Source: Streptomyces sp. NBC_01264 (lineage in GTDB: Bacteria > Actinomycetota > Actinomycetes > Streptomycetales > Streptomycetaceae). Taken from it: DNA of 64,000 nt. Of the stretch, positions 1 to 9,093 are shown one piece after another. Within the stretch, counting starts at the first letter, position 1, and every line of letters starts with the position of its first letter. Both the position numbers and the translations under genes were made by a program. The stretch is taken from NCBI RefSeq assembly GCF_026340675.1, contig NZ_JAPEOX010000001.1:186001-250000 (forward strand), in the 5' to 3' direction. The notes under the pieces were generated by a model. It saw nothing but the letters and a program-made list of their open reading frames with translations, was not told the origin of the DNA and did no database searches.

Positions 1-538
1 GCACGAGGACCGGCCAGGACCAGCCGTCCATCAGGATGTGGTGGTAGGTCAGCAGCAGCCGGTGGGAGCGCGGGCCGGTGCGGATGAGGGTGAAGCGGAG
101 CAGTGGCGGCCGGGCGAGGTCGAAGCGGGTGGCCCGGTCCTCGGCGAGGAGGGTGTCGACGGCGGCTGCGCGCCCGGTCTCGTCGAGCCCGGTCAGGTCC
201 ACCTCCTGCCAGGGGGTCCGTACGCCGCGCTGGACGACCTGGGCGGGTTCGCCGGTGGCCCGGCGCAGGAAGCCGGCGCGCAGGTTGGCGTGCCGTTCCA
301 GGACGGTGTCGGCGGCGGCGCGCAGCCGGTCCGGGTCGAGGGGGCCGTCGAGGTCGAGGAGCAACTGGGCCACGTAGACGTCGCGTTCGTCCTCGTCGAA
401 GAGGGCGTGGAAGAGGATGCCGTCCTGGAGCGGGGACAGCGGCAGGACGTCCTCGACCAGCGAGCGGGCGGCGGGAGGAGGGGTGGGAGCCGAGGCGGGC
501 GCGGCGGTGGGAACGGGGGTGGACGGCGGGTGGTTCAT
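1..538 (-). CDS. NRPS, N-terminal part of condensation domain (runs off left edge)
   Basis: This is the first 179 codons of a nonribosomal peptide synthetase that continues beyond the left edge. The ATG at 536-538 has a good upstream ribosome site (AGAAGGAA) and lies 19 bp after the stop of the preceding NRPS gene, so it is probably the next gene of the same operon. After a Pro/Ala-rich leader of about 27 residues, the protein shows condensation-domain core motif 1 (LPLSPLQDGILFH), then the usual strands leading to a RHANLRAGF-like motif. Sequence of the type LPLSPLQ(D/E)G is common in C domains that accept peptides from an upstream D-residue or dual module, but that subtype is an inference. 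The adenylation specificity lies outside the window. Confidence 0.9.
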   Translation of the reverse strand, partial: MNHPPSTPVPTAAPASAPTPPPAARSLVEDVLPLSPLQDGILFHALFDEDERDVYVAQLLLDLDGPLDPDRLRAAADTVLERHANLRAGFLRRATGEPAQVVQRGVRTPWQEVDLTGLDETGRAAAVDTLLAEDRATRFDLARPPLLRFTLIRTGPRSHRLLLTYHHILMDGWSWPVLV

Positions 539-557
539 CGTGGGGTTCCTTCTGGGG

Positions 558-3500
558 TCAGGCCGTCTGGGTGCGGCGGGCCTGGCGGACGATCGGCGGG
601 TCCTGCGCGGCGGCGCCCGCGGCGGCCGCGGCGGGCAGGGCAGCGGCGAGTTCGGCGACGGTGGGGCCGCTGAAGAACTGGCGGATGCCGATGGCGGCTC
701 CGCACCGCGTCCGGACCTCGGCGAGCAGCTGGGTGGCGAGCAGGGAGTGCCCGCCGAGGTCGAAGAAGCTGTCGTGGACGCCGATCCGCGGCAGGCCGAG
801 GACCTGCTCCCAGATCGCGCACAGGGTGCGCTCCTCGTCGGTGCGCGGCTCTTGGTGGGCCCCGGCGGCTCCGGCCGTCGGGTCCGGCGCGGGCAGGGCG
901 GCCAGGTCGGTCTTGCCGTTGGCCGTCACCGGGAAGGCGTCGAGCAGGGTCAGGGTGGTGGGCACCATGTAGTCGGGCAGCCGGGCGCGCAGGTGTGCGC
1001 GCAGTTCCGCCGGGGTGGGTGCGGTGGCTCCCCCGGCCGGGACCGCGTAGCCCGCGAGCGCGGCGCCGGCGGCCGTGTCCACGACGGTGACGGCGGCCTG
1101 GCCCACCGCCGGGTGGCCGGCCAGGGCGTGCTCGATCTCCCCCGGTTCGATGCGCAGCCCCCGGATCTTGACCTGCCGGTCGGCGCGGCCCAGGTATTCG
1201 ACCTGGCCGTCGGCGTTCCAGCGGGCGAGGTCGCCGGTGCGGTACATGCGGGCGCCCGGGGGGCCGTACGGGCAGGCGACGAAGCGTTCGGCGGTCAGCG
1301 CGGGCCGGCCGAGGTAGCCCTGCGCGAGTCCGGCGCCGGCGATGTAGAGCTCGCCGGTGACGCCGGGCTCGGCGAGGCCGAGCCGTTCGTCGAGGACGTG
1401 GAGCTGCGTACCGTCGAGCGGGCGGCCGATGGGCACCGACCCGTCGGGGGCGTCCTGGCCGGGGCCCACGGCGAAGGTCGCGGCGAAGGTGGTGGTCTCG
1501 GTGGGGCCGTAGGCGTTGGTGACGGTGGTGCGGGGACAGGCCTCGCGGACCCGGCGGACCATGGACGGGGAGGCCGCCTCGCCGCCGGTCATCACCTCGC
1601 GCAGGGAACCGAGCGCGGGCAGGCAGTGGTCGGCGAGGACGTTGAAGAGGGTGGCGGTGAGGAAGGTCCCGGTGACCTCCTCCTCGGTCATCAGCCGGGC
1701 CAGCGCGTCGACGTCGAGGTCGCCGGGGGGTGCCACGACGACGAGCCCGCCGTTCAGCAGCGGCACCCACAGCTCGTAGGTGGAGGCGTCGAAGGCGTGC
1801 GGGGAACGGAAGAGGACCCGCTCGTGCGCGCCACCGCGCCAGCGCCGGTCGGTGGCCAGGGCGACGACCTCGCGGTGAGAGACGGCCACGCCCTTGGGGG
1901 CGCCGGTGGAGCCGGAGGTGTACATCAGGTAGGCGAGCGCGTCGGGATGGCCGGCCGTCGCAGCGCTTTCGGCGTCGCCTTCGGCAGGAGGCTGCGCCGG
2001 GCGCAGTACGTGGCGCACCCCCGCCGGTGCGGACCCGCCCTCCGGGACGTCGGTGACGAGGACGGCGGCCCCGGACGCGGCGATCACGGCCTCGGTACGG
2101 GCGCCGGGAGCCCGGACGTCCAGCGGCAGGTAAGCGGCTCCGGCCTTGAGGATGCCCAGGCAGGCGGCCACCAGGTCGACCGAGCGGTCCATCAGAACGG
2201 CGACGGCCTCGCCGGGGCGGACGCCGAGGGTGCGCAGCCGGCCGGCGAACAGCTCGGCCGCCGCGTCGAGTTCGGCGTACGTGGTCCCGCGGCCCGCGCA
2301 GAGCACGGCGGGCCGGTCCGGATGGGCGGCGGCCCGCTCCGCGAAGGCCTCGTGGACGGTGCGGGCGTCGGCGGCGACGGGCGCGCCCTGCCAGTGCTCG
2401 AGGAGGTCGGCCCGCTCCCCCGGCAGCAGTACGTCGAGTGCGGAGACCGGGGTCCCGGGCTCGCGGACGACGGCGCCGATCAGCTGGACGAGCCGGTCCA
2501 GCAGGCGCCGGGCCGTTGCCTCGTCGAACAGGTCGCTCGCGTACTCCAGGCCGAGGGCCAGGCCCGCGGGTGCTCCGGTGGCCGGGTCGTGGAGTTCCTC
2601 GACCTCCAGGGTGAGGTCGAACTTGGCCGTGTCGGTGCGCAGCGCCTCCGCCCGCGCGGTCAGGCCCGCGAAGGCGGGGATCTGCGGCTCGGTGCGCTGG
2701 GCGGCGACGGCGACCTGGAAGAGCGGGTGCCGGGCCGCCGAGCGGGCCGGGTTGAGGCGTTCGACCAGCGATTCGAAGGGCAGTTCCTGGTGGGCGTACG
2801 TCGCCAGGGCGGCGGTGCGCACCCGGTCGAGCACCTCCCCGAAGGTGGGGTCGCCGGAGGTGTCGGCGCGCACGATCAGGGTGTTGACGAAGAGCCCCAC
2901 GAGGTCCGTGAGGGCTTCGTCGTCCCGGCCGTCGACGGGGCAGCCAAGCGGCAGGTCGGTGCCGGCGCCGAGGCGGGTGAGCAGGACCGCGAAGGCCGCC
3001 TGGACGGCCATGAACGGCGTGGCGCGGCCGCTGCGGGCCAGTGCGGCCAGACCCGCGTGGGTGGCGGCGTCGGTCCGTGCCTCCACCACCGCGCCCCGGT
3101 GGCCGGCGACGGCCGGTCGCGGCCGGTCGGCGGGCAGCGCCAGTTCGTCGGGCAGGCCGTCGAGGGCCGTCGCCCAGTGGGTGAGCAGCCGCGCGTGCAG
3201 GGAGTCGGGGTCCTGGGCCGGGCCGAGGAGTTCGCGCTGCCACAACGCGTAGTCCGGGTACTGGACGGGCAGTTCGGGCCACTCGGGCGGCCGGCCGGCC
3301 GTCCGGGCGGTGTAGGCGGCGGCGAGGTCGCGGACGAGGATGTTGACGGAGTGTCCGTCGCCCGCGATGTGGTGCAGGACCAGGAGCAGGTAGTGGTCCT
3401 CGCCCCCGTCGGTGAAGAGGTCGGCGCGCAGCGGTGGTTCGGTGCGCAGGTCGAAGGGGCGGGACGACGCCTGCGCGGCCCGCCCGGCGCGGTCGGCGGC

Positions 3501-3758
3501 CGGGCAGTCGGTGACGGTGAGCGCCGGGGCGGCGTCCGCCGGGTCCAGGACCCGCTGGTACGGGCGGCCCGCCTCGTCGGGGAAGACGGTGCGCAGCGCT
3601 TCGTGGCGGGCGCTGACGTCCGCGAGGGCGGCGTGCAGGGCGGCGCGGTCGAGGGCGCCGCCGAGCCGGAGCCCGACGGGGATGTGGTAGAGCGCGCCGT
3701 CGGCGCCGTCGCGGGCGTGGAACCACAATCGCTGCTGGGCGTGGGACAGAGGGATCAC
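558..3758 (-). CDS. NRPS module C-A-PCP
   Basis: This is a single extension module of about 1,066 residues. The GTG start at 3756-3758 overlaps the TGA of the upstream PCP-E gene, which implies translational coupling; a longer frame upstream exists but is out of homology. Domains in order are a condensation domain (residues about 1-430, LSHAQQRLWF at the start and the catalytic HHIAGDGHS), an adenylation domain (about 460-950, YTSGSTGAPKG, NAYGPTETT, YRTGDLARW, NGKTD) and a peptidyl carrier domain (about 975-1040, LGGHSLL with the phosphopantetheine serine). The binding-pocket residues read by alignment to GrsA are about D-A-Y-F-M-G-A-T-F, which I cannot assign to a substrate. It sits right after an epimerization protein, so its C domain would be expected to accept a D-residue donor. 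No thioesterase is present. Confidence 0.93.
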   Translation of the reverse strand: MIPLSHAQQRLWFHARDGADGALYHIPVGLRLGGALDRAALHAALADVSARHEALRTVFPDEAGRPYQRVLDPADAAPALTVTDCPAADRAGRAAQASSRPFDLRTEPPLRADLFTDGGEDHYLLLVLHHIAGDGHSVNILVRDLAAAYTARTAGRPPEWPELPVQYPDYALWQRELLGPAQDPDSLHARLLTHWATALDGLPDELALPADRPRPAVAGHRGAVVEARTDAATHAGLAALARSGRATPFMAVQAAFAVLLTRLGAGTDLPLGCPVDGRDDEALTDLVGLFVNTLIVRADTSGDPTFGEVLDRVRTAALATYAHQELPFESLVERLNPARSAARHPLFQVAVAAQRTEPQIPAFAGLTARAEALRTDTAKFDLTLEVEELHDPATGAPAGLALGLEYASDLFDEATARRLLDRLVQLIGAVVREPGTPVSALDVLLPGERADLLEHWQGAPVAADARTVHEAFAERAAAHPDRPAVLCAGRGTTYAELDAAAELFAGRLRTLGVRPGEAVAVLMDRSVDLVAACLGILKAGAAYLPLDVRAPGARTEAVIAASGAAVLVTDVPEGGSAPAGVRHVLRPAQPPAEGDAESAATAGHPDALAYLMYTSGSTGAPKGVAVSHREVVALATDRRWRGGAHERVLFRSPHAFDASTYELWVPLLNGGLVVVAPPGDLDVDALARLMTEEEVTGTFLTATLFNVLADHCLPALGSLREVMTGGEAASPSMVRRVREACPRTTVTNAYGPTETTTFAATFAVGPGQDAPDGSVPIGRPLDGTQLHVLDERLGLAEPGVTGELYIAGAGLAQGYLGRPALTAERFVACPYGPPGARMYRTGDLARWNADGQVEYLGRADRQVKIRGLRIEPGEIEHALAGHPAVGQAAVTVVDTAAGAALAGYAVPAGGATAPTPAELRAHLRARLPDYMVPTTLTLLDAFPVTANGKTDLAALPAPDPTAGAAGAHQEPRTDEERTLCAIWEQVLGLPRIGVHDSFFDLGGHSLLATQLLAEVRTRCGAAIGIRQFFSGPTVAELAAALPAAAAAGAAAQDPPIVRQARRTQTA

Positions 3759-5557
3759 AGCAGGGCTCCGAGCTGGGATTCGAAGGTGTCGAGGTCGGCC
3801 TGGCTGACCCGGGTGAGGGACACGTCGGAGGGGGTCAGGCCGCCGGCGTCCGGGCGTGCGGCATGGGTGACGACGGCGCGCAGCATGGTGAACCACTCCT
3901 GGGCGAGGTCGTGGACCCACGGGCCCTCAAGGGCGTCGCCCGCCCAGGTCCAGGTGGCGCTGAGGGTGAGGCCGTCGGGGCCCTCGTGGGCGGCCGCGTT
4001 CACCTCGACGGCGTGCGCCATCGGAAGTCCCTCGTCGGCGTCGTCGAGGGCGAAGGCGTGCCCGGGGGCGGCGTCCCACGGCGCGTCGCCGCCCATCGGG
4101 AACCGGCCGAGGTAGTTGAACCCGATCTGGGGAATGCCCCGCGCGGCGAGGTCCCCTCCCGTGTGGGAGTTGAGGTGGCGCAGCAGGCCGAAGCCGATGC
4201 CCTTGTCCGGTACGGCGCGCAGCTCCTCCTTGACGAGGCGCAGGGCGGCTCCGATCGCCGGTCCGCCGGCCCGGGCCTCTTCGAGGTCGGGGCTGCCGAG
4301 GGCGAGGCGGACGGGGAAGACGGTGGTGAACCAGCCGACGGTGCGGGACAGGTCCGTTCCGTCGGCGATGTCCTCCCGGCCGTGCCCCTCGACGTCGACG
4401 AGGACGACTCCTTCCTCGTCCGGTCCGTCCGGTCCGTCCGCGCCGTCGGCGCCGCGCCGGCCGAGGACGGCCAGGGCGAGGGCGGTCAGCAGGACGTCGT
4501 TGACGGTGCCGTTGACGAGGCCGGGCGCGGTGGTGAGCAGGGGACCCGTCACGTCCGGGCCGAGGGTGAGGGTGAGCGTGTGCTCCGGGCTCTCGGGGTC
4601 GAGGCCGCCGGGCGCGCGGACCCCGGCGAGGGCGTGCGGGGCCTCGCGCAGGGCCGCCGCCCAGCGGTCGGCCTCGGCTGTCCGGCGGCCGGAGGTGGCT
4701 TCCGCGCGCAGCAGGTCGGCCCAGTGCACGAAGGGGGTGTGCGCCGGTTCCAGGACCGGCTCGCGGCCCGCGGCGAGGGCCGCCGCGCAGGTCCGCAGGT
4801 CGTCCTGGAGGATGCGCCAGGAGACTCCGTCGACGACCAGGTGGTGGACGACGAGCGCGAGGCGTCCCTGCTGTCCGGCTCCCCGGTCCATCAGGACGGC
4901 GCGCAGCATCCGGCCGTCGCGGGGCGAGAGCTGCCGCCGCGCCGCCCGCATCCGCTCCCGGGTCAGGGCGGGCAGTTCCGCGTCGCCCGCTCCTCGGGCG
5001 TCCACGTGGTCGAACAGGTCCGCCGCGGTGACGGAGCCCGCGGGGGGTACGACCGGCTCGGCGCCGGTCGCGGCGATCCCGTCGGGCAGCCGCAGCCGGA
5101 GCATCTCGTGGGTGTCGAGGAGGGCCTGTACGGTGCGTTGGGCGTCGGCCGCCCCGAAGCCCGGCGGGGTGCGCACCACGAGCGATTGGTTGTACGTGGC
5201 GACGGGACCGCCGAGTTCGGCGAGCCAGCCCATGATGGGGGTGGGGGTCAGCGGGCCCAGCCGGCGCGGGGGCACGGCCGGGCCCGCGGCGGCCCGTACC
5301 AGGCCGTGGGCGCGGGCGGTGGCGGCGAGCGCGGTCACGCTCTCGGCGCGGAGCACGTCACGGGTGGTGAGGACGAGGCCGGCCGCGCGGGCGCGGCTGA
5401 CGACCTGGATCGCCTGGATGCTGTCTCCGCCCAGCCCGGTGAAGCTGTGGCCCGCGTCGACCTCGCCGTGGCCGAGCACGTCGGCGAAGAGGGTGCGCAG
5501 GGTCCGTAGGGGGTCGGTCCCGGCGGGCGGCTCGGTGCGGTGGGCGGGCTCAGCCAC
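3755..5557 (-). CDS. Free-standing NRPS PCP-epimerization didomain
   Basis: This protein of 600 residues holds only a carrier domain (residues about 18-85, FTGLGGDSIQAIQ) and an epimerization domain (about 105-590). E-domain motifs are clear: HHLVVDGVSWRIL with the catalytic His pair, EGHGRE, TVGWFTTVFPV and FNYLGRF. It should hold an aminoacyl or peptidyl thioester and invert its alpha carbon. No adenylation domain is present, so the carrier must be loaded by an A domain acting in trans, or the peptide must arrive from a partner protein. The GTG start (5555-5557) overlaps the end of the MbtH-like gene by 8 bp, and its stop overlaps the start of the C-A-PCP gene. That gene order suggests the product is handed directly to the next condensation domain. 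Confidence 0.92.
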   Translation of the reverse strand: MAEPAHRTEPPAGTDPLRTLRTLFADVLGHGEVDAGHSFTGLGGDSIQAIQVVSRARAAGLVLTTRDVLRAESVTALAATARAHGLVRAAAGPAVPPRRLGPLTPTPIMGWLAELGGPVATYNQSLVVRTPPGFGAADAQRTVQALLDTHEMLRLRLPDGIAATGAEPVVPPAGSVTAADLFDHVDARGAGDAELPALTRERMRAARRQLSPRDGRMLRAVLMDRGAGQQGRLALVVHHLVVDGVSWRILQDDLRTCAAALAAGREPVLEPAHTPFVHWADLLRAEATSGRRTAEADRWAAALREAPHALAGVRAPGGLDPESPEHTLTLTLGPDVTGPLLTTAPGLVNGTVNDVLLTALALAVLGRRGADGADGPDGPDEEGVVLVDVEGHGREDIADGTDLSRTVGWFTTVFPVRLALGSPDLEEARAGGPAIGAALRLVKEELRAVPDKGIGFGLLRHLNSHTGGDLAARGIPQIGFNYLGRFPMGGDAPWDAAPGHAFALDDADEGLPMAHAVEVNAAAHEGPDGLTLSATWTWAGDALEGPWVHDLAQEWFTMLRAVVTHAARPDAGGLTPSDVSLTRVSQADLDTFESQLGALL

Positions 5558-5774
5558 GGGGCGTGTTTCCGGCGAGGGCGGCCACCAGGGAGGCGGGGCG
5601 CATGTCGGTCCAGACGCGCTCGACGTGGTCCAGGCAGGCCTGGCGGCCGTCGGGGCCGTGCACCACGTTCCAGCCGGCCGGGACGGGGTTGGCGGCGGGC
5701 CACAGGGAGTGCTGGAGCTCGTCGTTGCGGACGACGACGTAGGAGGCGTTGTCGTTCTCGAAGGGGTTGCTCAC
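5550..5774 (-). CDS. MbtH-like protein
   Basis: This encodes 74 residues with the full family signature: NPFENDN near the start, SLWP, a VPAGW segment and WTDMRPASL near the end. MbtH-like proteins bind adenylation domains and are often needed for their solubility and activity, so this one probably serves the A domains of this cluster. The GTG start at 5772-5774 was chosen because the family usually begins just before NPF, and GAAAGGCGAA lies upstream as a plausible ribosome site. It overlaps the PCP-E gene by 8 bp and follows the PLP/ATP-grasp gene by 74 bp. Confidence 0.95.
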   Translation of the reverse strand: MSNPFENDNASYVVVRNDELQHSLWPAANPVPAGWNVVHGPDGRQACLDHVERVWTDMRPASLVAALAGNTPRG

Positions 5775-5848
5775 GGCGGTTCGCCTTTCGGTTCGGGTGC
5801 GCGCGTACGGGGCGTACGGCGCCTCGTGGGAGGAACGGTGGTGGTGGA

Positions 5849-8116
5849 TCAGGAGCGGGGCGCGGCCTCGATGTCGAGGCGGATCAGGGCGCGTGCCGCG
5901 TCGAGGGCCGCGTGCACGCCTTCGGGCTCCCCGTGGCGGGCGATCACGTGCCCGAGCCGGTCGGAGGCGTTGCGGGGGCTGCGCACGGGCGTGCCGGGGG
6001 CGGCGGTGACCAGCACCGACTCGACCCCGTCGACGGCTTCGGCGGCCCGGGTGCCGTGGGCGGCGGTGAGGATGCCGTCGGTGTCGGCGAGGAGGAACTG
6101 GATGCCGGCGTGGCCGGCGTCCTCGGCCTTCACGTGCGGGGGCAGTCCGAGTGCGGCGCGGAGCTGCTCGCCGAGGAGGTCGACCCCGGTGGCGAGCCGG
6201 ATCAGTTCGGGGATCATGCCGCCGGCCGGGCGGGGGTTGATCTCGATGAGGGCGGGTCCGTCGGCGGTCAGTTTGACCTCGGTGTGGGTGGCTCCCAGCC
6301 GGATCCCGGCCGCGTCCAGGGCCGCCGTCACCGTCTCGGTGATCCGCCGCGCGGTGGTGGCGGGCAGCGGGGCGGGGAAGAGGTGGCGGTGTTCGACGAA
6401 GTACGGGGTCGCGGTCACCGACTTGGCGGTGATGCCGACGCACTCAGCCTGCCCGTCCCGGCTGAACATCTCGACGCTGTACTCGGGGGCCTCCAGGTAC
6501 TCCTCGACGAGGACGGTGCGTGCGGTGGGCATGCCCCGCACGTTGGTGTCGGTGGCGAGGATCCGCTCGATCTGGGCGCGGGCCTCGTCCTCGTCGGCGC
6601 AGAGCAGGACGTTCGTGGAGCCCGAGTCGTCGGCCGGCTTGACCACGCAGGGCAGTCCGGTGAGCGTGACGGCGGCCGCGGCTCCGTCCGGCTCGCGGAC
6701 CAGGGCGTAGCGGGGCTGGCGGACGCCCGCGGCCCGCAGCCTCTCGCGCAGGGCCGACTTGTCGCGGCAGAGGGCCACCGCCTCGGGCGGGTTGCCGGGC
6801 AGGCCGAGCCACTGGGCGATCCGGGCGGCGGCCGGTACGTAGAAGTCGCTGGTGGTGGTGACGCCTGCGATCTCCTCGCGGCGGAAGCGTTCCTGTACGG
6901 CGGCGCGCAGGGCGGCGTCGGAGTTGGTGTCGCAGCGCACCACCTCGGCGCCGGTGTCCGCGAGTCCCCGGTAGCGGTCCGGGTCGCCGGTCAGCAGGAC
7001 GGGTACGGTGCCCAGTTCGCGGGCCCGCTCCAGCGCCAGCATGCCAGTGCCGGTGGTGTTGGACTCCACGAACAGCAGGTGCCGGCGGAGCCCGGCGGGC
7101 GGGGCGTAGGCGCGGGTGGACCAGGTGCGGACGGTCCCGTCGGGGCCGAGGGCGGCCGGTGCGGTGGCGGTGGGCACCTCGCGCAGCCTGTTCGCGTCCC
7201 AGTGCTCGTCGTTGTAGACGGTGTCGGCGTAGCGGTCGCCGCGGTCGGGCAGGATGCCGACGATCCGGGTGCCGGGTTCGGCGCGCTCGGCGAGGCCGGT
7301 GAGGACCCGGTAGACGGAGCCCGAGGTGTTGCCGCCGAAGATCTGCTGTTCGCGGGCGAGGTCCCAGGTGGCGGCGAAGGCCTCGTGGTCGTTGAGCCAG
7401 TGCACCTCGTCGACGAGGGTGCGGTCCAGGTTCTTGGGCAGCAGGCTGTTGCCCAGGCCGCTCTGCAGGCGCTGCGGTACGTCGGGCTGGCCGAAGAGCG
7501 CGCTGCCCACGCAGTCGACGCCGACGACGTGCAGCCCGGGCAGCGTGGCGCGCAGGGCGCGGGCGGTTCCGCAGAGGGAGCCGCCGCTGCCCACGGCACC
7601 GACGAGGGTGTCGAACCGGCCGAGGTCTTCGAGGAGTTCACCGGCAAGGGTGCGGTAGGCGCCGGGGTTGTCGGGGTTGGTGTACTGCTGCGGCCAGAAG
7701 GCGCCGGGCAGTTCGTCGAGCAGCTCCGCGAGCCGCTCCAGACGGGCGCTCTGCCAGCCGTGGCTGGTCATGGCCCCGACGATGTGCACCCGGCAGCCCA
7801 GGGCGCGGAGTTTGGCGAGGGTGACGGGGTCGATGCGCGGGTCGGTGACGATGTGGACCTCGTGGCCCAGGGAGCGGCCGACGAGGGCGACGCCGAGGGC
7901 CATGGTGCCCGAGGAACTCTCGATGACGGGGTCGCCCGGCTTCAGGGTGCCCAGCCGCCGGGCCTCCAGCAGGATGTTGCGGGCGACGCGGTCCTTCATC
8001 GCGAAGAGGTTCTGCAGTTCCAGCTTGGCGTAGACCTCCACGCCGCGGGCCTCGCCCAGGCGGAGCCGGACCAGGGGGGTGGCCCCGATCGCGTCCGTCA
8101 CGGTGTCGAACAGCAT
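5849..8116 (-). CDS. Fusion of cysteine-synthase-like PLP enzyme and ATP-grasp ligase
   Basis: This is a 755-residue two-domain enzyme. Residues 1 to about 330 are a fold-type II PLP enzyme of the cysteine synthase/SbnA kind, with the likely Schiff-base lysine at residue 41 (MKDRVA), a substrate loop ESSSGTMALG and the phosphate-binding loop GSGGSLCG. Residues about 345-755 are an ATP-grasp domain (VVKPADDSGSTNV, VEEYLEAPEYSVE, LIEINPRPAGGM). Beta-replacement on O-phosphothreonine by an amino nucleophile such as aspartate is the reaction suggested by the neighbours; this is inference. The role of the ATP-grasp part is unclear, since such domains usually make amide bonds. The ATG lies 2 nt after the stop of the kinase gene (TGAGCATG). 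Related genes for 2,3-diaminobutyrate are known from friulimicin-type clusters, but I recall no exact match to this fusion. Confidence 0.85.
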   Translation of the reverse strand: MLFDTVTDAIGATPLVRLRLGEARGVEVYAKLELQNLFAMKDRVARNILLEARRLGTLKPGDPVIESSSGTMALGVALVGRSLGHEVHIVTDPRIDPVTLAKLRALGCRVHIVGAMTSHGWQSARLERLAELLDELPGAFWPQQYTNPDNPGAYRTLAGELLEDLGRFDTLVGAVGSGGSLCGTARALRATLPGLHVVGVDCVGSALFGQPDVPQRLQSGLGNSLLPKNLDRTLVDEVHWLNDHEAFAATWDLAREQQIFGGNTSGSVYRVLTGLAERAEPGTRIVGILPDRGDRYADTVYNDEHWDANRLREVPTATAPAALGPDGTVRTWSTRAYAPPAGLRRHLLFVESNTTGTGMLALERARELGTVPVLLTGDPDRYRGLADTGAEVVRCDTNSDAALRAAVQERFRREEIAGVTTTSDFYVPAAARIAQWLGLPGNPPEAVALCRDKSALRERLRAAGVRQPRYALVREPDGAAAAVTLTGLPCVVKPADDSGSTNVLLCADEDEARAQIERILATDTNVRGMPTARTVLVEEYLEAPEYSVEMFSRDGQAECVGITAKSVTATPYFVEHRHLFPAPLPATTARRITETVTAALDAAGIRLGATHTEVKLTADGPALIEINPRPAGGMIPELIRLATGVDLLGEQLRAALGLPPHVKAEDAGHAGIQFLLADTDGILTAAHGTRAAEAVDGVESVLVTAAPGTPVRSPRNASDRLGHVIARHGEPEGVHAALDAARALIRLDIEAAPRS

Positions 8117-8118
8117 GC

Positions 8119-9093
8119 TCAGATCTCCAGCTCGGTGGGGTGGACGGGCGCGGCCGTCGGGCTCCAGCTGTCGCCGCCGCCCAGGGAGCGGTGGACGGAC
8201 GTCTCTCCGCCGAGGGCGGCGCAGCCGGCCCGTATGTGCTCGGTCTTGCCGGCGAGGGCGGGGTCGCCCGCCTCCAGGAGGACGCCGAGCATGGTGCCGC
8301 TGTGGGCGAGCACCAGGCCCAGGCCGTCGACCTCGCGGCACAGGGCGTGCAGGTGCGCGAACCCGGCGCGCCGGCGGCGGTGGGCGTTCATCTCCGCGCT
8401 GCGGGTGGCGACGGCGCCGACCTCCTGGAGGTCGGAGCAGGCCACGGCCGCGGTGAGCCGGTCCAGCAGGAGCGTGTACTCCGCGCGGTCCGTGGAGTCG
8501 ATGGCCCGGGCGGCCCGGTTGTGCGCGACGGTGTCCACCTGCCCGCCCTCGTCGTGGGCGACGACGGTGAGCGGGGGGAGCACGCCGAGGCGGCGGCCGA
8601 GGCGCACCTCGCGGTGGTGGAAGGCGACGATCTCGTCGTACATGACCCCGTCGGCCGGTTCGATGCCGCGCAGGAAGTCCTCCGTCTCGGCCGGGGTGAA
8701 GGCGCGGCCGTGGGCGGCGCCGACGGCACGTACGGTCGCGACGAGGTCGGCGGAAGAGCTGGCGAGGCCCTTGCCCTCGGGCAGGTCGCCGACCACCTCC
8801 AGCAGGCCGCCGTCCGTGCTGCCGAGGGCGGCCAGGACGGCTTCGGCGACCCGGCGGGACTTGGCCTTGTGCGCCGGCCGCACCTGGACGCCCGGCCGGC
8901 CGGGCACGGGGTGGAAGACGGCGGTGGCCCAGCGTGCCAGCGGGAAGGTGACCAGGAAGTCTCCCTGCGGGTGGGACAGGGCGCCCTGGAGCAGTTCGCC
9001 GAAGGTGCCGAAGGCGCTGCCGGATCCGGCGGGGGCGGTGGAGATCGCCCCGGCGGTATCAGTGCGCGCGCCGTACGCGGGTGCGGGTGCCAT
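8119..9093 (-). CDS. GHMP kinase, PduX-like L-threonine kinase
   Basis: This is a 324-residue small-molecule kinase of the GHMP superfamily. The N-terminal FGELLQGAL motif, the ATP-binding LPEGKGLASSSADL glycine/serine loop at about residues 110-125 and a late glycine-rich SLGGGDSW segment match PduX, the L-threonine kinase of cobalamin synthesis. In this setting a role making O-phospho-L-threonine as an activated precursor is more likely than cobamide salvage, because the gene is embedded between two other amino-acid-modifying enzymes in an NRPS operon. Its ATG start overlaps the lyase gene by 35 bp, and its stop is 2 nt before the PLP/ATP-grasp start. Substrate choice (threonine, serine or homoserine) cannot be read from the sequence. 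Confidence 0.85.
   Translation of the reverse strand: MAPAPAYGARTDTAGAISTAPAGSGSAFGTFGELLQGALSHPQGDFLVTFPLARWATAVFHPVPGRPGVQVRPAHKAKSRRVAEAVLAALGSTDGGLLEVVGDLPEGKGLASSSADLVATVRAVGAAHGRAFTPAETEDFLRGIEPADGVMYDEIVAFHHREVRLGRRLGVLPPLTVVAHDEGGQVDTVAHNRAARAIDSTDRAEYTLLLDRLTAAVACSDLQEVGAVATRSAEMNAHRRRRAGFAHLHALCREVDGLGLVLAHSGTMLGVLLEAGDPALAGKTEHIRAGCAALGGETSVHRSLGGGDSWSPTAAPVHPTELEI

Noticed and set aside
417..4115. A 1,232-codon open frame on the plus strand
   Set aside because: It is antisense to NRPS genes with clear domains. High-GC DNA gives long empty frames opposite real genes, and this one has no domain.
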